From positions 1-43,006 of the forward strand of contig NZ_JACJFI010000007.1 of assembly GCF_014164505.1 (NCBI RefSeq): a stretch of 43,006 nucleotides of DNA, in the 5' to 3' direction. This document shows positions 33,513-42,662 of this stretch, one piece after another. Origin of the DNA: Shewanella sp. SG41-4. Its GTDB lineage: Bacteria > Pseudomonadota > Gammaproteobacteria > Enterobacterales > Shewanellaceae. A model generated the notes under the pieces. The model was not told the origin of the DNA. It did no database searches and worked only from the letters and a program-made list of their open reading frames with translations. Each line of letters starts with the position of its first letter. The stretch's first letter is position 1. The position numbers and the translations under genes were made by a program.

Positions 33513-34729
33513 TGATCAATTGGTTTATGGAACAAACCATCTCATTGAGCGTGGTGTGTTTGGCTTTACTGGTAATGCACCGGTTTATATTGTCTAAATT
33601 TGGGGCGCACTATACCTATTTTATATGGATATCCGTGCCACTCTTAATCTTTGCAGATTTACTGCAAATAATATTACCACACCACTTTAGCTGGTTTGGT
33701 AGCAATAACGCAGCCTCAATCATCCAGCAGTATTATGTGTTTGCTAGCGATACCGCTGCGCTGTCGGCAGGCTTACTTGACCTGTTATACCTGCCTTATC
33801 TCTACGGTATCGTTATCACGTTATTAGTCGCGAATATCGTGATGGAATACAGCTACCTGCAACGGTTAATCCAGCGTGGACGTCAGCTAGATATTACTTC
33901 TGTAAAGCTTAACGTATTAGCCCATCCAGATATTGAATCACCTATGCTCGCAGGGTTTATTACCCCCAGTATTTTGGTGCCAACAAGCTTTACTTTACTG
34001 GAAGAAAGCCAGCAGCAAGCCATTATTCAGCATGAGATTTATCACTATCAACGTGGTGATTTATGGGCAAATGCCCTGGCTTATGGATTAACCGTATTGT
34101 TTTGGTTCAATCCGTTGATGTGGTTGAGCTATCGCCGTTTTAGACAAGATCAAGAATTGTCATGCGATGCGCAGGTAACTGCCAGCATGAAAGCCCAAGC
34201 TAAAATTGCCTATAGCAGAACACTATTGGCCTATTCACAACATGCACCTTTGAGCATGTTACACACCCATTATGGGGATAAAACCATCTTAAAAGAGAGG
34301 ATCTTACAGATGAAAAAGCAACATGGAAAAAGCACCTTAGCATTGATTGGAATGACATTTGCTATTGGTGTTGGTGCCTTTATGTTTAATCAGCAGGTAT
34401 TTGCAGGTAATAATCTTAGCGTTGAAAATAAAGCCGATGCTATGGCGATGCCTGTGATAAGAATTGAGCCTAGCTATCCAATTGATGCCGCTAAAGAAGG
34501 GCTTAATGGCTATGTGCAAATGTCATTTGATATCAGTCAAAATGGCAGTGTGAGCAATGTTAGAGTGACCAAGTCGTCGCCGAAACAAGTGTTTGATGCA
34601 TCGGCTGTTGAGGCACTTGAACAATGGAAGTATCAACCCTCTGCAACTGGGTTTAAAGACCTACAAGTACAGTTAGACTATGTGATCCATCAGCCTGATA
34701 AATCAGTTGAAAGAATCACGGTAAAATAA
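33512..34729 (+). CDS. BlaR1-type M56 peptidase fused to a TonB C-terminal domain
   Basis: A 405-residue membrane protein with about four N-terminal helices and the M56 zinc motif HEIYH (174-178, in QHEIYHYQRGD), then a helix and FRQDQELSCDAQVT as in BlaR1. A last membrane helix (STLALIGMTFAIGVGAFMF) leads to a periplasmic TonB-like C-terminal domain, IEPSYPIDAAKEGLNGYVQM ... VRVTKSSPKQVFDASAVEA, instead of a penicillin-binding sensor. So it is a signal-transducing or TonB-type protein, with an unknown stimulus. The ATG at 33512 overlaps the repressor stop by one base, and AAAGGA lies nine bases upstream. Confidence 0.9.
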   Translation: MINWFMEQTISLSVVCLALLVMHRFILSKFGAHYTYFIWISVPLLIFADLLQIILPHHFSWFGSNNAASIIQQYYVFASDTAALSAGLLDLLYLPYLYGIVITLLVANIVMEYSYLQRLIQRGRQLDITSVKLNVLAHPDIESPMLAGFITPSILVPTSFTLLEESQQQAIIQHEIYHYQRGDLWANALAYGLTVLFWFNPLMWLSYRRFRQDQELSCDAQVTASMKAQAKIAYSRTLLAYSQHAPLSMLHTHYGDKTILKERILQMKKQHGKSTLALIGMTFAIGVGAFMFNQQVFAGNNLSVENKADAMAMPVIRIEPSYPIDAAKEGLNGYVQMSFDISQNGSVSNVRVTKSSPKQVFDASAVEALEQWKYQPSATGFKDLQVQLDYVIHQPDKSVERITVK

Positions 34730-34747
34730 CTAATAACAAAGATACTG

Positions 34748-34791
34748 AAAATGATTCAATGCCTCATTGCTATGAGGCATTGAATCATTTT
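34748..34791. terminator. Strong bidirectional terminator
   Basis: AAAATGATTCAATGCCTCA (34748-34766) pairs over 19 bp without mismatch with TGAGGCATTGAATCATTTT (34773-34791), with TTA next on the plus strand and AAAA/T tracts both ways. Its last base is the last base of the antiporter stop codon. Confidence 0.95.
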
Positions 34792-35999
34792 TATAGATCT
34801 GGCTTTTTGGGCTGCAGTTTTAGCCCTAGTTTATTGGCGAGCGGCTCGATAGCGGCGCCTTGGACAATGACCGACATCAGTACAATGAAAAACACCATGT
34901 GGATCATTTCACGCGACCCCTCTACTCCTGCTGCAGCGGGAATAAGCGCGAAAACAATTGGCGTAGCACCTTTTAATCCGATCATAGAAACAAACAAGCG
35001 TTTGCGCCAATTAGCTTGTTTAAATGGTAAGTAACACAGCTGCACAGCCAGTGGGCGCGCGACGACAATAAGCAATATAGCCGGTAGCAATGAGGCTATG
35101 AACACAGGCATTAATTGTTGCGGGAATATCTGTAAGCCTAAAATGATGAACATTAATGACTGCGCTAACCACGATATACCATTAAAGAAATGCTTACTGA
35201 CTTCGGCGCCCTTCTTTAAATAGTTGCCGATGATCACCCCAGCAATATAAACCGCAATAAGCTCGTTCCCCCCTAAGATTTCGGTACTTGATACTGTAAT
35301 GGCAAAGCTGGCCAAAATAAAAACGGGGATAAGTCCAAATTCAGGCAGTTTAATGTTATTAAGTGCCCAAACGGCTAATTTACCCATTATTAACCCAACG
35401 ACAGCCCCAACACCAATTTGCTGGCCGAGACTCGATAACACTGAAAGTGCTGTGGGTGCGCCGTTGGCACTATTGATAATAAAGTCGGTTAACATCACCA
35501 CCATTAGTAAGGCTACAGGGTCATTGGTAGCCGATTCGAATTCTAAAATAGTGCCAGTACCGTGTTTTAATTTAAGTTTTTTCGACTCTAAAATAGAGAA
35601 TACGGCCGCCGCATCGGTAGACGACACCACTGCGGCAAACAACATGCAAGTAATGAGGTTAAAGTCGAGTAATGCATTCAATATAAAGCCAAAAATAATG
35701 GTAGTGAATATCACCCCCACAGTGGATAACATGCCACCTTCTTTCCAAGAAAACTTAATGTGTTTCATTGGGGTATTGAGGCCACCCACAAATACTATGG
35801 TGTTTAATGCTAAGGTGCCAATCACTGAAGTAAGTTGCAGGTCGTCGTATACAAAACCAAATTCACCATTGCCAAATGCCAAGCCGACACCCATAAAGAT
35901 CAATAACGACGGTAAGCCTAATGTTTTAGAAGGGTGATGGAGTAAAATGCCAATCGCAATAAGTATGGAGATCCCTAAAATAATAATATCAGGTGGCAT
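34791..35999 (-). CDS. CPA1 cation/proton antiporter, NhaP2/CvrA-like, short form
   Basis: A 402-residue integral membrane protein with about 12 helices. The N-terminal pattern (LPSLLIFMGVGLAFGNGEFG) and the transport-site sequences SSTDAAAVFSIL and LEFESATNDPVALLMVV match NhaP2-type K+/H+ antiporters. E. coli NhaP2 has about 578 residues; this one ends after the membrane domain and lacks the TrkA_C/regulatory C-terminus. It probably exchanges K+ or Na+ for protons in the inner membrane. It is transcribed alone, convergent with the BlaR1-like gene. Confidence 0.9.
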   Translation of the reverse strand: MPPDIIILGISILIAIGILLHHPSKTLGLPSLLIFMGVGLAFGNGEFGFVYDDLQLTSVIGTLALNTIVFVGGLNTPMKHIKFSWKEGGMLSTVGVIFTTIIFGFILNALLDFNLITCMLFAAVVSSTDAAAVFSILESKKLKLKHGTGTILEFESATNDPVALLMVVMLTDFIINSANGAPTALSVLSSLGQQIGVGAVVGLIMGKLAVWALNNIKLPEFGLIPVFILASFAITVSSTEILGGNELIAVYIAGVIIGNYLKKGAEVSKHFFNGISWLAQSLMFIILGLQIFPQQLMPVFIASLLPAILLIVVARPLAVQLCYLPFKQANWRKRLFVSMIGLKGATPIVFALIPAAAGVEGSREMIHMVFFIVLMSVIVQGAAIEPLANKLGLKLQPKKPDL

Positions 36000-36190
36000 A
36001 TGGGCAACTCCTTGCGTGGGAAGATTGTATCAAATGGCTATTTTAACACTAAAATCGTCTAAACTTATTTCATGAGCATTTATTAATATTTTTTATCTTC
36101 AGTATCTGGTTGATTATTGTCGCTGCCGTTTATTGATTAAACTATATAGGTGTAATTAATAGCCTCTCGCAATAACCTTTTTGTTAACAC

Positions 36191-36242
36191 ATCTTGCTTA
36201 GTTATCTTGCTTAGTTATCTTGCTTAATCATCTTGTTGATAG
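36191..36242. repeat. 13-bp tandem repeat, about four units
   Basis: ATCTTGCTTAGTT at 36191-36203 and 36204-36216 are identical; ATCTTGCTTAATC (36217-36229) differs at two positions; ATCTTGTTGATAG (36230-36242) is a decayed copy. It lies in the 325-bp divergent gap upstream of the antiporter gene. A hairpin ACCTCA-TAAG-TGAGGT follows at 36272-36287, in the leader of the next gene. Confidence 0.85.
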
Positions 36243-36324
36243 TGGATGCGACATTTTTAGTTAACATATTGACCTCATAAGTGAGGTGTTAATATTAACG
36301 TAGACAGTGTAAATCGGAGTCAAC

Positions 36325-36699
36325 ATGGCAATATTCATTAGTGTGTGGGGCGTAATTACGTTTAGTTTTGGCCTGTTCATGCTGTTGGCTCCTACACGAT
36401 TTGCTGACCAAATTGTCCGTTTTAGCTACCAACGTTATTTCCATTATGCTGAAATTATATCGCGGTTAGTCCTCGGGACTGTCTTACTGTTAGACGCGCA
36501 TAACACTTCATCGCCATTAGTGTTTGAAGTGATAGGTAATTTGTTGTTTATTATTGCCGTTTTCCTTGTTTTTATGACTGAAAAACACCACAAAAAGTTT
36601 GCTTTATGGTCTGCCTCATATTGCGTTAAAGCATTTAGGCCCGCGGGATTGTGTGCCATTATTTTTGGTTTGTGGACCGTTTATGTTAGCTATTATTAA
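36325..36699 (+). CDS. Small integral membrane protein, unassigned
   Basis: A 124-residue protein with about four membrane helices: VWGVITFSFGLFMLLA (about 8-23), the region IISRLVLGTVLLLDA (about 44-58), EVIGNLLFIIAVFLVFM (about 69-86) and GLCAIIFGLWTVYVSYY at the end. Short basic loops (YQRYFHY, EKHHKKF) suggest a cytoplasmic orientation of those loops. I do not recognise a named family. The ATG has CGGAG in the leader. It is separated from the lipoprotein gene by 217 bp. Confidence 0.7.
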   Translation: MAIFISVWGVITFSFGLFMLLAPTRFADQIVRFSYQRYFHYAEIISRLVLGTVLLLDAHNTSSPLVFEVIGNLLFIIAVFLVFMTEKHHKKFALWSASYCVKAFRPAGLCAIIFGLWTVYVSYY

Positions 36700-36799
36700 G
36701 TTGATTGGACCTAAAACGTTATATTTTCGCTTTTTTTGTTAAAAATTTATGCCATTCAAATATCCTCCTAAGCTGCATAGCCATTGGACTTGCATATTT

Positions 36800-36871
36800 C
36801 TGTAATGTTAATGAAATGTGAGTGTCATGTTTACGCAGTCTTTTTGTCATTTTCGCAGGTTAGCTTGTCAT
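36800..36871 (+). promoter_or_regulatory. Four TGTCAT-like elements at 21-22-bp spacing (PhoB-like)
   Basis: CTGTAAT (36800-36806), GTGTCAT (36822-36828), TTGTCAT (36844-36850) and TTGTCAT (36865-36871) recur every two helical turns upstream of the lipoprotein ATG (36917). They match the PhoB half-site CTGTCAT, but the intervening half-sites at 11 bp are poor. This may be a weak Pho array or the site of another factor. Confidence 0.4.
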
Positions 36872-36916
36872 CCAGCCGATTTACTCACACGCTTATATCC
36901 GCCTTCGGAGATGATA

Positions 36917-39751
36917 ATGGAACTGAAAAATATTTTTAAACTCACTGCACTTTCTACAGCCCTTGCTGCAACATTAGGGCTCGCTGGTTGTGGTGGTGAT
37001 ATTAATATCAATACTGGTAGCGATACTGTTACACCGACTACGCCAACAACTCCAACTACACCCACTCAGACAGCTCAAGAAAAATCATACAGTGGCTTTG
37101 CAACTAAAAGCACCACAATGACGGCCGTAGATGGTAAAGAAGTTTGGGTATTAAAAGGTACATTAGCCCCTTCAACAGCAGCATCAACAATTACCACCGG
37201 TGGCCAAGATGGCGACAAGATTGTGTTGGGTAATGACGTGGTATGGCATCTTGATGGCGCAGTGATCGCTGGTGGTGATAATGCCAATTCAGTTGAGTTA
37301 TCGATATTACCTGGCACCAAAATTTTAGGTGGCAGCGATTCTTATTTAGTGGTTAGCCGTGGTTCTAAAATTATGGCTGATGGTACGGCAACTGCCCCTA
37401 TCGTATTTACGTCTGTTGAAACGGCTTTAGGCCAAGAAGGTAAAGCGGGTCAGTGGGGTGGTTTAGTGTTACTGGGTAATGCGCCTGTAAACACCTGCCC
37501 AGATTTAACTAATTGTTCAGCGTCTTTTGAAGTGGGTAACCACAGCTACGGTGGTAATGACACCGAAGACAATTCAGGTTCAATCAAGTATGTACGCGTT
37601 GAGTTTGGTGGTTTCAAAATCAATGACACCCAAGAAATGAACGGCATTAGTTTTGCCGGTGTGGGTGCGGGTACTGAAGTTGACCACGTACAAGTTCACA
37701 TGAATAACGATGACGGTTTTGAATTCTGGGGCGGTAATGTTTCAGTATCAAATATCGTACTGACAGAAAACTTTGATGACTCGTTTGATTGGACTAACGG
37801 TTGGCAAGGTAGCGCGCAGCACGTTTATATTCGTCAAGCTGACAATGCTTCTAACCGTGGTGTTGAAGCCGACAGTAACAGTGACGCAAGTGCTGTACCT
37901 ATGTCAAAACCAGTGTTAGCTAACTTTACTATTCAGGTTGCAAACGGCACCAACAGCGGCGGTGACGATGCGGAAGGTATTTTATTCCGTAAAGGCACTG
38001 GCGTGAATACCTATAACATTCTTGTTAAAGGTGACGTTGATTCTGGCGAATGTTTAGAAGTTAACGATGACAATACCGTTAACAACGCCAACACTGCTGA
38101 ATTGACGATGCAAAACAGCTTAATTGACTGTGTTGAACCGTTCAAAAATGCCAAGGCAGATGCGGCAGCGGGTAACACGCTAACACTAGACGTTGAAGCA
38201 TGGTTTAACGGTCAAGAAGGTAACCTTGTTGGTGCGGCTGATTTAACAGATTACATGCCAAACTCTTCATCTGTTGCACTTACTGGCGGTAAAGTGAGTT
38301 TAAGCAATTTAGATGCTCGTTTAGTTGATGCTGACTATATCGGCGCATTTGATGGTACCAATGATTGGACCACAGGTTGGACAACAGCCATTCATGATGA
38401 TGTAGTGGCTACGCCAACAGAACTACCAGTAATGACGTCTTGTCCTGTAGGCACAACAGCTTCAGCTGCGGCAACAGGTTTATACAAAGACGCATCAATT
38501 ACGTTAATTTGTACCCTTGAAGGCAATGTCTTAAGCAACACGACGCTTCTCGCTGGCCAAAACGTAATGTACAAAATTGATGGCGGAGCAGTAGTCGTGG
38601 GTGGTGATAACACAACACCTGCAACATTAGCCATTCAAGCGGGTACTAAGCTATTCGCGACATCTAACAGTTTTATCGCGGTGAGTCGTGGCTCAAAAAT
38701 TATTGCTCAAGGTAGTGCAACTCACCCAATTGAAATGACCTCTGAAGAAGATGTGATTGCGGGTGCAAGTGGCGAACGTGGTCAATGGGGTGGTTTGGTT
38801 ATTCTAGGTAATGGTTTAACCAACACATGTCCTGATCATAATGCTTGTTCAGCGTCGTTTGAAGTCGGTGACTTTCCATACGGTGGTAACAACAACGCTG
38901 ATAACAGCGGTCAAATCAGCTACGTAGTGATTAAGTATGCTGGCTTTAAAGTGAATGATACTCAAGAAATGAACGGTATCTCATTTGCGGCAGTGGGCAG
39001 CGGAACTCAAGTAGACCATATTCAAATTCACGCTAACGGCGACGACGGTGTTGAGTTTTGGGGTGGTGCAGTTAACTTGAAATATGTGTACTTAACAGCC
39101 AACTTCGATGACAGCTTAGACTGGACTAACGGTTGGACAGGTAAAGCGCAGTTTGTGTATATCACTCACGAAGACGGTAATGCAAACCGTGGTATCGAAG
39201 GTGATAGCCATAAAGGTGCTACGGATACTCCGGTGTCAGCGCCTAAATTAGCTAACTTCACTATTTTACCGGGTACAGATATTGCTAACGCAAGTGGCGA
39301 TAAAGGTGAAGGTATCTTGTTACGTGTTGCTACTGCTGGTGAGTTATACAACGTGTTAGTTCAAGGTCGTAAAGGCAGCACTGCTGATACTGAGTCTGGC
39401 GAATGTTTAGAGTTAGATGGCTCTTACGCTGGTTTAGTCGACAACGTAAACAACAGCACTTTAACTATGTCTCATTCAATTATCGACTGTAACGAGCCCT
39501 TTAAGTACAGCTCTGATAATGCCGCAACAGCAGACGCTGTGAATGTTGAAACCTGGTTCATGGGCCAAGAAGGTAACTCAACAGCTGCAGTGACTATCAC
39601 TGACGGTATGCCAGCAGCTACAGATACAACGCTACTTGGCAAAGGTAAAGACTTAAGCACAGATGATAGCTTCTTCGAATCAACCAACTTTATTGGTGCA
39701 TTCGATGGCCAGAATGACTGGCGTCAAGGTTGGGCTTACTTTCCACAGTAA
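36917..39751 (+). CDS. Large secreted lipoprotein with two homologous halves, receptor partner
   Basis: A 944-residue lipoprotein: signal MELKNIFKLTALSTALAATL, lipobox LAGC, then a Thr/Pro linker. Two repeats of about 440 residues follow; shared segments include GQWGGLVLLGN/GQWGGLVILGN, CSASFEVG, NDTQEMNGISFA, VDHVQVH/VDHIQIH, DDSFDWTNGW/DDSLDWTNGW and YIGAFDG/FIGAFDG. The repetitive beta pattern suggests right-handed beta-helix folds. Similar proteins, often misannotated as transporters, are encoded next to TonB-dependent receptors, so it may capture or process the ligand at the cell surface. The ATG at 36917 is six bases after GGAG; the open frame from 36818 lacks a signal at its start. Confidence 0.85.
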   Translation: MELKNIFKLTALSTALAATLGLAGCGGDININTGSDTVTPTTPTTPTTPTQTAQEKSYSGFATKSTTMTAVDGKEVWVLKGTLAPSTAASTITTGGQDGDKIVLGNDVVWHLDGAVIAGGDNANSVELSILPGTKILGGSDSYLVVSRGSKIMADGTATAPIVFTSVETALGQEGKAGQWGGLVLLGNAPVNTCPDLTNCSASFEVGNHSYGGNDTEDNSGSIKYVRVEFGGFKINDTQEMNGISFAGVGAGTEVDHVQVHMNNDDGFEFWGGNVSVSNIVLTENFDDSFDWTNGWQGSAQHVYIRQADNASNRGVEADSNSDASAVPMSKPVLANFTIQVANGTNSGGDDAEGILFRKGTGVNTYNILVKGDVDSGECLEVNDDNTVNNANTAELTMQNSLIDCVEPFKNAKADAAAGNTLTLDVEAWFNGQEGNLVGAADLTDYMPNSSSVALTGGKVSLSNLDARLVDADYIGAFDGTNDWTTGWTTAIHDDVVATPTELPVMTSCPVGTTASAAATGLYKDASITLICTLEGNVLSNTTLLAGQNVMYKIDGGAVVVGGDNTTPATLAIQAGTKLFATSNSFIAVSRGSKIIAQGSATHPIEMTSEEDVIAGASGERGQWGGLVILGNGLTNTCPDHNACSASFEVGDFPYGGNNNADNSGQISYVVIKYAGFKVNDTQEMNGISFAAVGSGTQVDHIQIHANGDDGVEFWGGAVNLKYVYLTANFDDSLDWTNGWTGKAQFVYITHEDGNANRGIEGDSHKGATDTPVSAPKLANFTILPGTDIANASGDKGEGILLRVATAGELYNVLVQGRKGSTADTESGECLELDGSYAGLVDNVNNSTLTMSHSIIDCNEPFKYSSDNAATADAVNVETWFMGQEGNSTAAVTITDGMPAATDTTLLGKGKDLSTDDSFFESTNFIGAFDGQNDWRQGWAYFPQ

Positions 39752-39783
39752 TCACCTCGATAACGTTAATTTGTGACCTATTA

Positions 39784-39807
39784 ATAGCCGCCCGCAAGGG
39801 CGGCTAT
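39784..39807 (+). other. Stable intercistronic hairpin with GCAA tetraloop
   Basis: ATAGCCGCCC (39784-39793), loop GCAA, GGGCGGCTAT (39798-39807): a perfect GC-rich 10-bp stem capped by a GNRA loop, no T-run. It sits in the 84-bp gap between lipoprotein and receptor genes and probably stabilises the upstream message or gives partial termination. Confidence 0.8.
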
Positions 39808-39835
39808 CTCTGAACCGCATACAGGATAGTTAAGT

Positions 39836-42520
39836 ATGAAAACCAAGCCGAGTTTTACCGTTAATAAGTTAAGCCTTGCCATTATCTCTGTGATTTCTGC
39901 GGCGACACTTTTAACAGCTACCCCCGTATACTCGCAAGAACCAGCGCCTGTTCGTGATCCTGGTGAAGTGATTCCAATTGAACCAATCGAAGTAATTTCA
40001 GTTACCGGGCGTCTACGTAGCTCTGCATCAGAAGCAACTGAAGAACGTCGTGAACAAATTGCTGTAGCCGATATTATGGGCTCAGAACAAATTTCAAGAA
40101 CCGGTGACGGTGATGCAGCCGCAGCGCTTCGTCGTGTGACAGGTTTAACCTTAAAAGATGGCAAATTCATTTATGTTCGTGGCTTAGGTGAGCGTTATTC
40201 AAGTACCTCACTGAATGGCGCGACAGTGCCATCGCCAGACCCAACCCGTAACGTAGTGCCTTTAGATATGTTCCCTGCATCGATCATTGAATCGTTATCG
40301 GTGCAAAAGTCTGCCTCAGCCAATTCTCCTGCCGCATTTGGTGGCGGGCATGTTGATATTCGCACTAAATCAATTCCGGCCGATTTCTTCTTTAAGGCAA
40401 GTGTTGGCGGCCGTTATAACACCAATGACTCAAATGACAGCTACACCTACAACGGTGGTGGCGATGATTGGACTGGCCAAGACGATGGCACTCGCAGCAT
40501 GCCAAGCAACATTAATAACACCATTAATCAATATGGTGGAATTAGCCCGATTGATATCGTGAGCAATTCTAATGGCGCTATAAATTACCCTGCAGCACAA
40601 CAAGTTAACCGCGAATTGGCACTAGACATGTATCGCGATATGACGGTGCGCAGCCAAAGTACAGACCCTGCAATGCGCGGCGATATCGCCATTGGTGATC
40701 GTTGGGATATTACCGACGATATTATCTTTGGTGCATTGTCAGCCGTGTCTTACAAGAAACAAGCTGAAAACTACACTAAACGTGAAGTTGAGCTTGATGG
40801 TGATAGCAGCCAAGTACAAGTTGAAAACCAGAAAGACATCGTCGGTACAGACTCAATAGTCCAAGTGTCTGGCATGCTTAACTTAGGCTTAGAGATTGGC
40901 TACAACCATAAAATCGAAACCTTCACTACTTACCTGCAAGACACTTCTGATGACGTGTCTATGGGGATTGAAGAAACCATCGATACCTTGGGCGAACCAA
41001 ATGCACTGCAAGTTTACGCCATTGATTACGAAGAACGTTCGCTTATCAGTAACCAAATTAAAGGGCATCATTTTGTTGAATATTTGAATGACTCTGAATT
41101 TAATTGGAAGTTTTCTGATGCACGCTCTGAGCGTTATGCCCCGAATGAAGTGTCGTATACCTACAACGTGATTTTAGATGAGAGCAATCAATTATTATCA
41201 CGTAATCTCAATACTCAAGATGCACCCAAGTATGTTTATAGTCGCCTAGAAGATGACAGCCAAAACTATGGTTGGGACTTTATGTACCCCATTAATCTAG
41301 ACGGTGCAGTGGTTAAACTGACTACCGGCTATGAATACTTTGAGCGGACTCGCGAAAGCTATGCAACTCGCTTAGGTTTTGATGTTGATTTAAGTCCAAC
41401 CGATGCCAATGGCGCTATTTTATCCGGTGATTTTAATGAGATTTTTTCTGATGAAAACATCACCGACAACACCTTAGGGCTAGAGCTTAAAGACGCATCA
41501 ACCGACACAGAAGACTACATTGCCGCCGAGAAAAACGACGCTGCGTTTGTGAGCATGGACATCGACTTTGACGATGTTTGGCGGGTCTATGCTGGTATTC
41601 GTTATGAAGATTTTCGTCGCGTCACTTTGCCTATCGACCCTGATGGTGAAATATCAGATGAAGGTGGCCGTTATCAGTTATCTGACTACGTGATAGCAGA
41701 AGACGGTTGGTTCCCATCGTTGTCATTAACCTGGAAGCAAACCGACACCACCCAATGGCGTTTTGGCGCGAGTAAAACCATTGTACGACCAGATCTACGT
41801 GAAGTGTCACCGGTTCGATTCCAAGACCCGGTTACTGGTTTTGACTTCTTTGGTAACCCAGAGTTAAAGAGTTCAGACATTCTTAACCTAGATTTACGTT
41901 GGGAATACTATTCTGATTCAGGCAATAATTTCAGCATGGGCGCATTCTATAAAGATGTAGACGCACCGATTGAACCTATTCAACGTATTTCAGAAGCTGG
42001 GCGTCAGCTAAAGTTTTATAACGCGCAGTCGGGCTATGTGTACGGCCTTGAAACCGAGTTCTTACAAGAGCTTGAGTTTTTGGGTAGCGATGGCAGTATT
42101 TGGGAAGACTTCTTTGTTGCGGGTAACTTAACCCTTGGCGACTCAGAAATCGATATTGCTGCTAACGGCGAAATTGACCCAACCAATAAAACCCGTCGTA
42201 TGACTGGGCATTCACAATGGGTGGCTAACTTGCAGTTAAGTTACGACTCGTCAGACAGTTATCACAGTGCCACATTGGTGTATAACGTGTTTGGTGAACG
42301 TATTGCTTACGGTGGCCGTGGTGGTTTAGACGATGTTTTAGAAAAGCCATTCCATAGCCTTGATTTTACGTATAGTTTCTTCCCGACAGATAGCGTTACG
42401 GTAAAAGTAAAAGCGAAAAATATCTTAGGTGAAACCACTGAATACGAACAGCAAGATCTGCAAGTGTACGCCAAAGACCCTGGCACAGAGTTCACCTTGC
42501 AGTTTAGCTATGAGTATTAA
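39836..42520 (+). CDS. TonB-dependent outer-membrane receptor
   Basis: An 894-residue precursor with a signal peptide (about 1-33, cleavage near VYSQ). A TonB-box-like stretch (IEVISVTGRLR) precedes the plug, which has RTGDGDAAAALRRVTGLTL, FIYVRGLGERYSSTSLNG and FPASIIESLSVQKSAS. A beta-barrel ends FTLQFSYEY, a typical outer-membrane C-terminus. The plug is of the OAR/carbohydrate-type receptors of marine bacteria rather than of classic siderophore receptors. It probably imports the ligand captured by the preceding lipoprotein. AGGAT precedes the ATG, and a strong terminator follows. Confidence 0.93.
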   Translation: MKTKPSFTVNKLSLAIISVISAATLLTATPVYSQEPAPVRDPGEVIPIEPIEVISVTGRLRSSASEATEERREQIAVADIMGSEQISRTGDGDAAAALRRVTGLTLKDGKFIYVRGLGERYSSTSLNGATVPSPDPTRNVVPLDMFPASIIESLSVQKSASANSPAAFGGGHVDIRTKSIPADFFFKASVGGRYNTNDSNDSYTYNGGGDDWTGQDDGTRSMPSNINNTINQYGGISPIDIVSNSNGAINYPAAQQVNRELALDMYRDMTVRSQSTDPAMRGDIAIGDRWDITDDIIFGALSAVSYKKQAENYTKREVELDGDSSQVQVENQKDIVGTDSIVQVSGMLNLGLEIGYNHKIETFTTYLQDTSDDVSMGIEETIDTLGEPNALQVYAIDYEERSLISNQIKGHHFVEYLNDSEFNWKFSDARSERYAPNEVSYTYNVILDESNQLLSRNLNTQDAPKYVYSRLEDDSQNYGWDFMYPINLDGAVVKLTTGYEYFERTRESYATRLGFDVDLSPTDANGAILSGDFNEIFSDENITDNTLGLELKDASTDTEDYIAAEKNDAAFVSMDIDFDDVWRVYAGIRYEDFRRVTLPIDPDGEISDEGGRYQLSDYVIAEDGWFPSLSLTWKQTDTTQWRFGASKTIVRPDLREVSPVRFQDPVTGFDFFGNPELKSSDILNLDLRWEYYSDSGNNFSMGAFYKDVDAPIEPIQRISEAGRQLKFYNAQSGYVYGLETEFLQELEFLGSDGSIWEDFFVAGNLTLGDSEIDIAANGEIDPTNKTRRMTGHSQWVANLQLSYDSSDSYHSATLVYNVFGERIAYGGRGGLDDVLEKPFHSLDFTYSFFPTDSVTVKVKAKNILGETTEYEQQDLQVYAKDPGTEFTLQFSYEY

Positions 42521-42625
42521 TAGGTTTAATAGCCATATGTAATCGTCACGCTCAAGAGTCACGTTTAAAAGAGTACTTGTTTTTAGCGGTTTTTACTCAT
42601 CATTTCAATCGCTAAAAATGTGCAT

Positions 42626-42662
42626 GGCCACTTTCTTCGGAACAAAGAAAGTGGCCTTTTTT
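42626..42662 (+). terminator. Rho-independent terminator after the receptor gene
   Basis: GGCCACTTTCTT (42626-42637) pairs with AAGAAAGTGGCC (42645-42656), then six T. A second inverted repeat, TTTTTAGCG (42580-42588) with CGCTAAAAA (42610-42618), lies just upstream with a 21-nt loop. Together they fill most of the 292-bp gap to the next gene. Confidence 0.93.

Noticed and set aside
13631..36242. Possible CRISPR array from the repeated short units
   Set aside because: Units are 11-14 bp, contiguous and degenerate with no spacers, and no cas genes are present.
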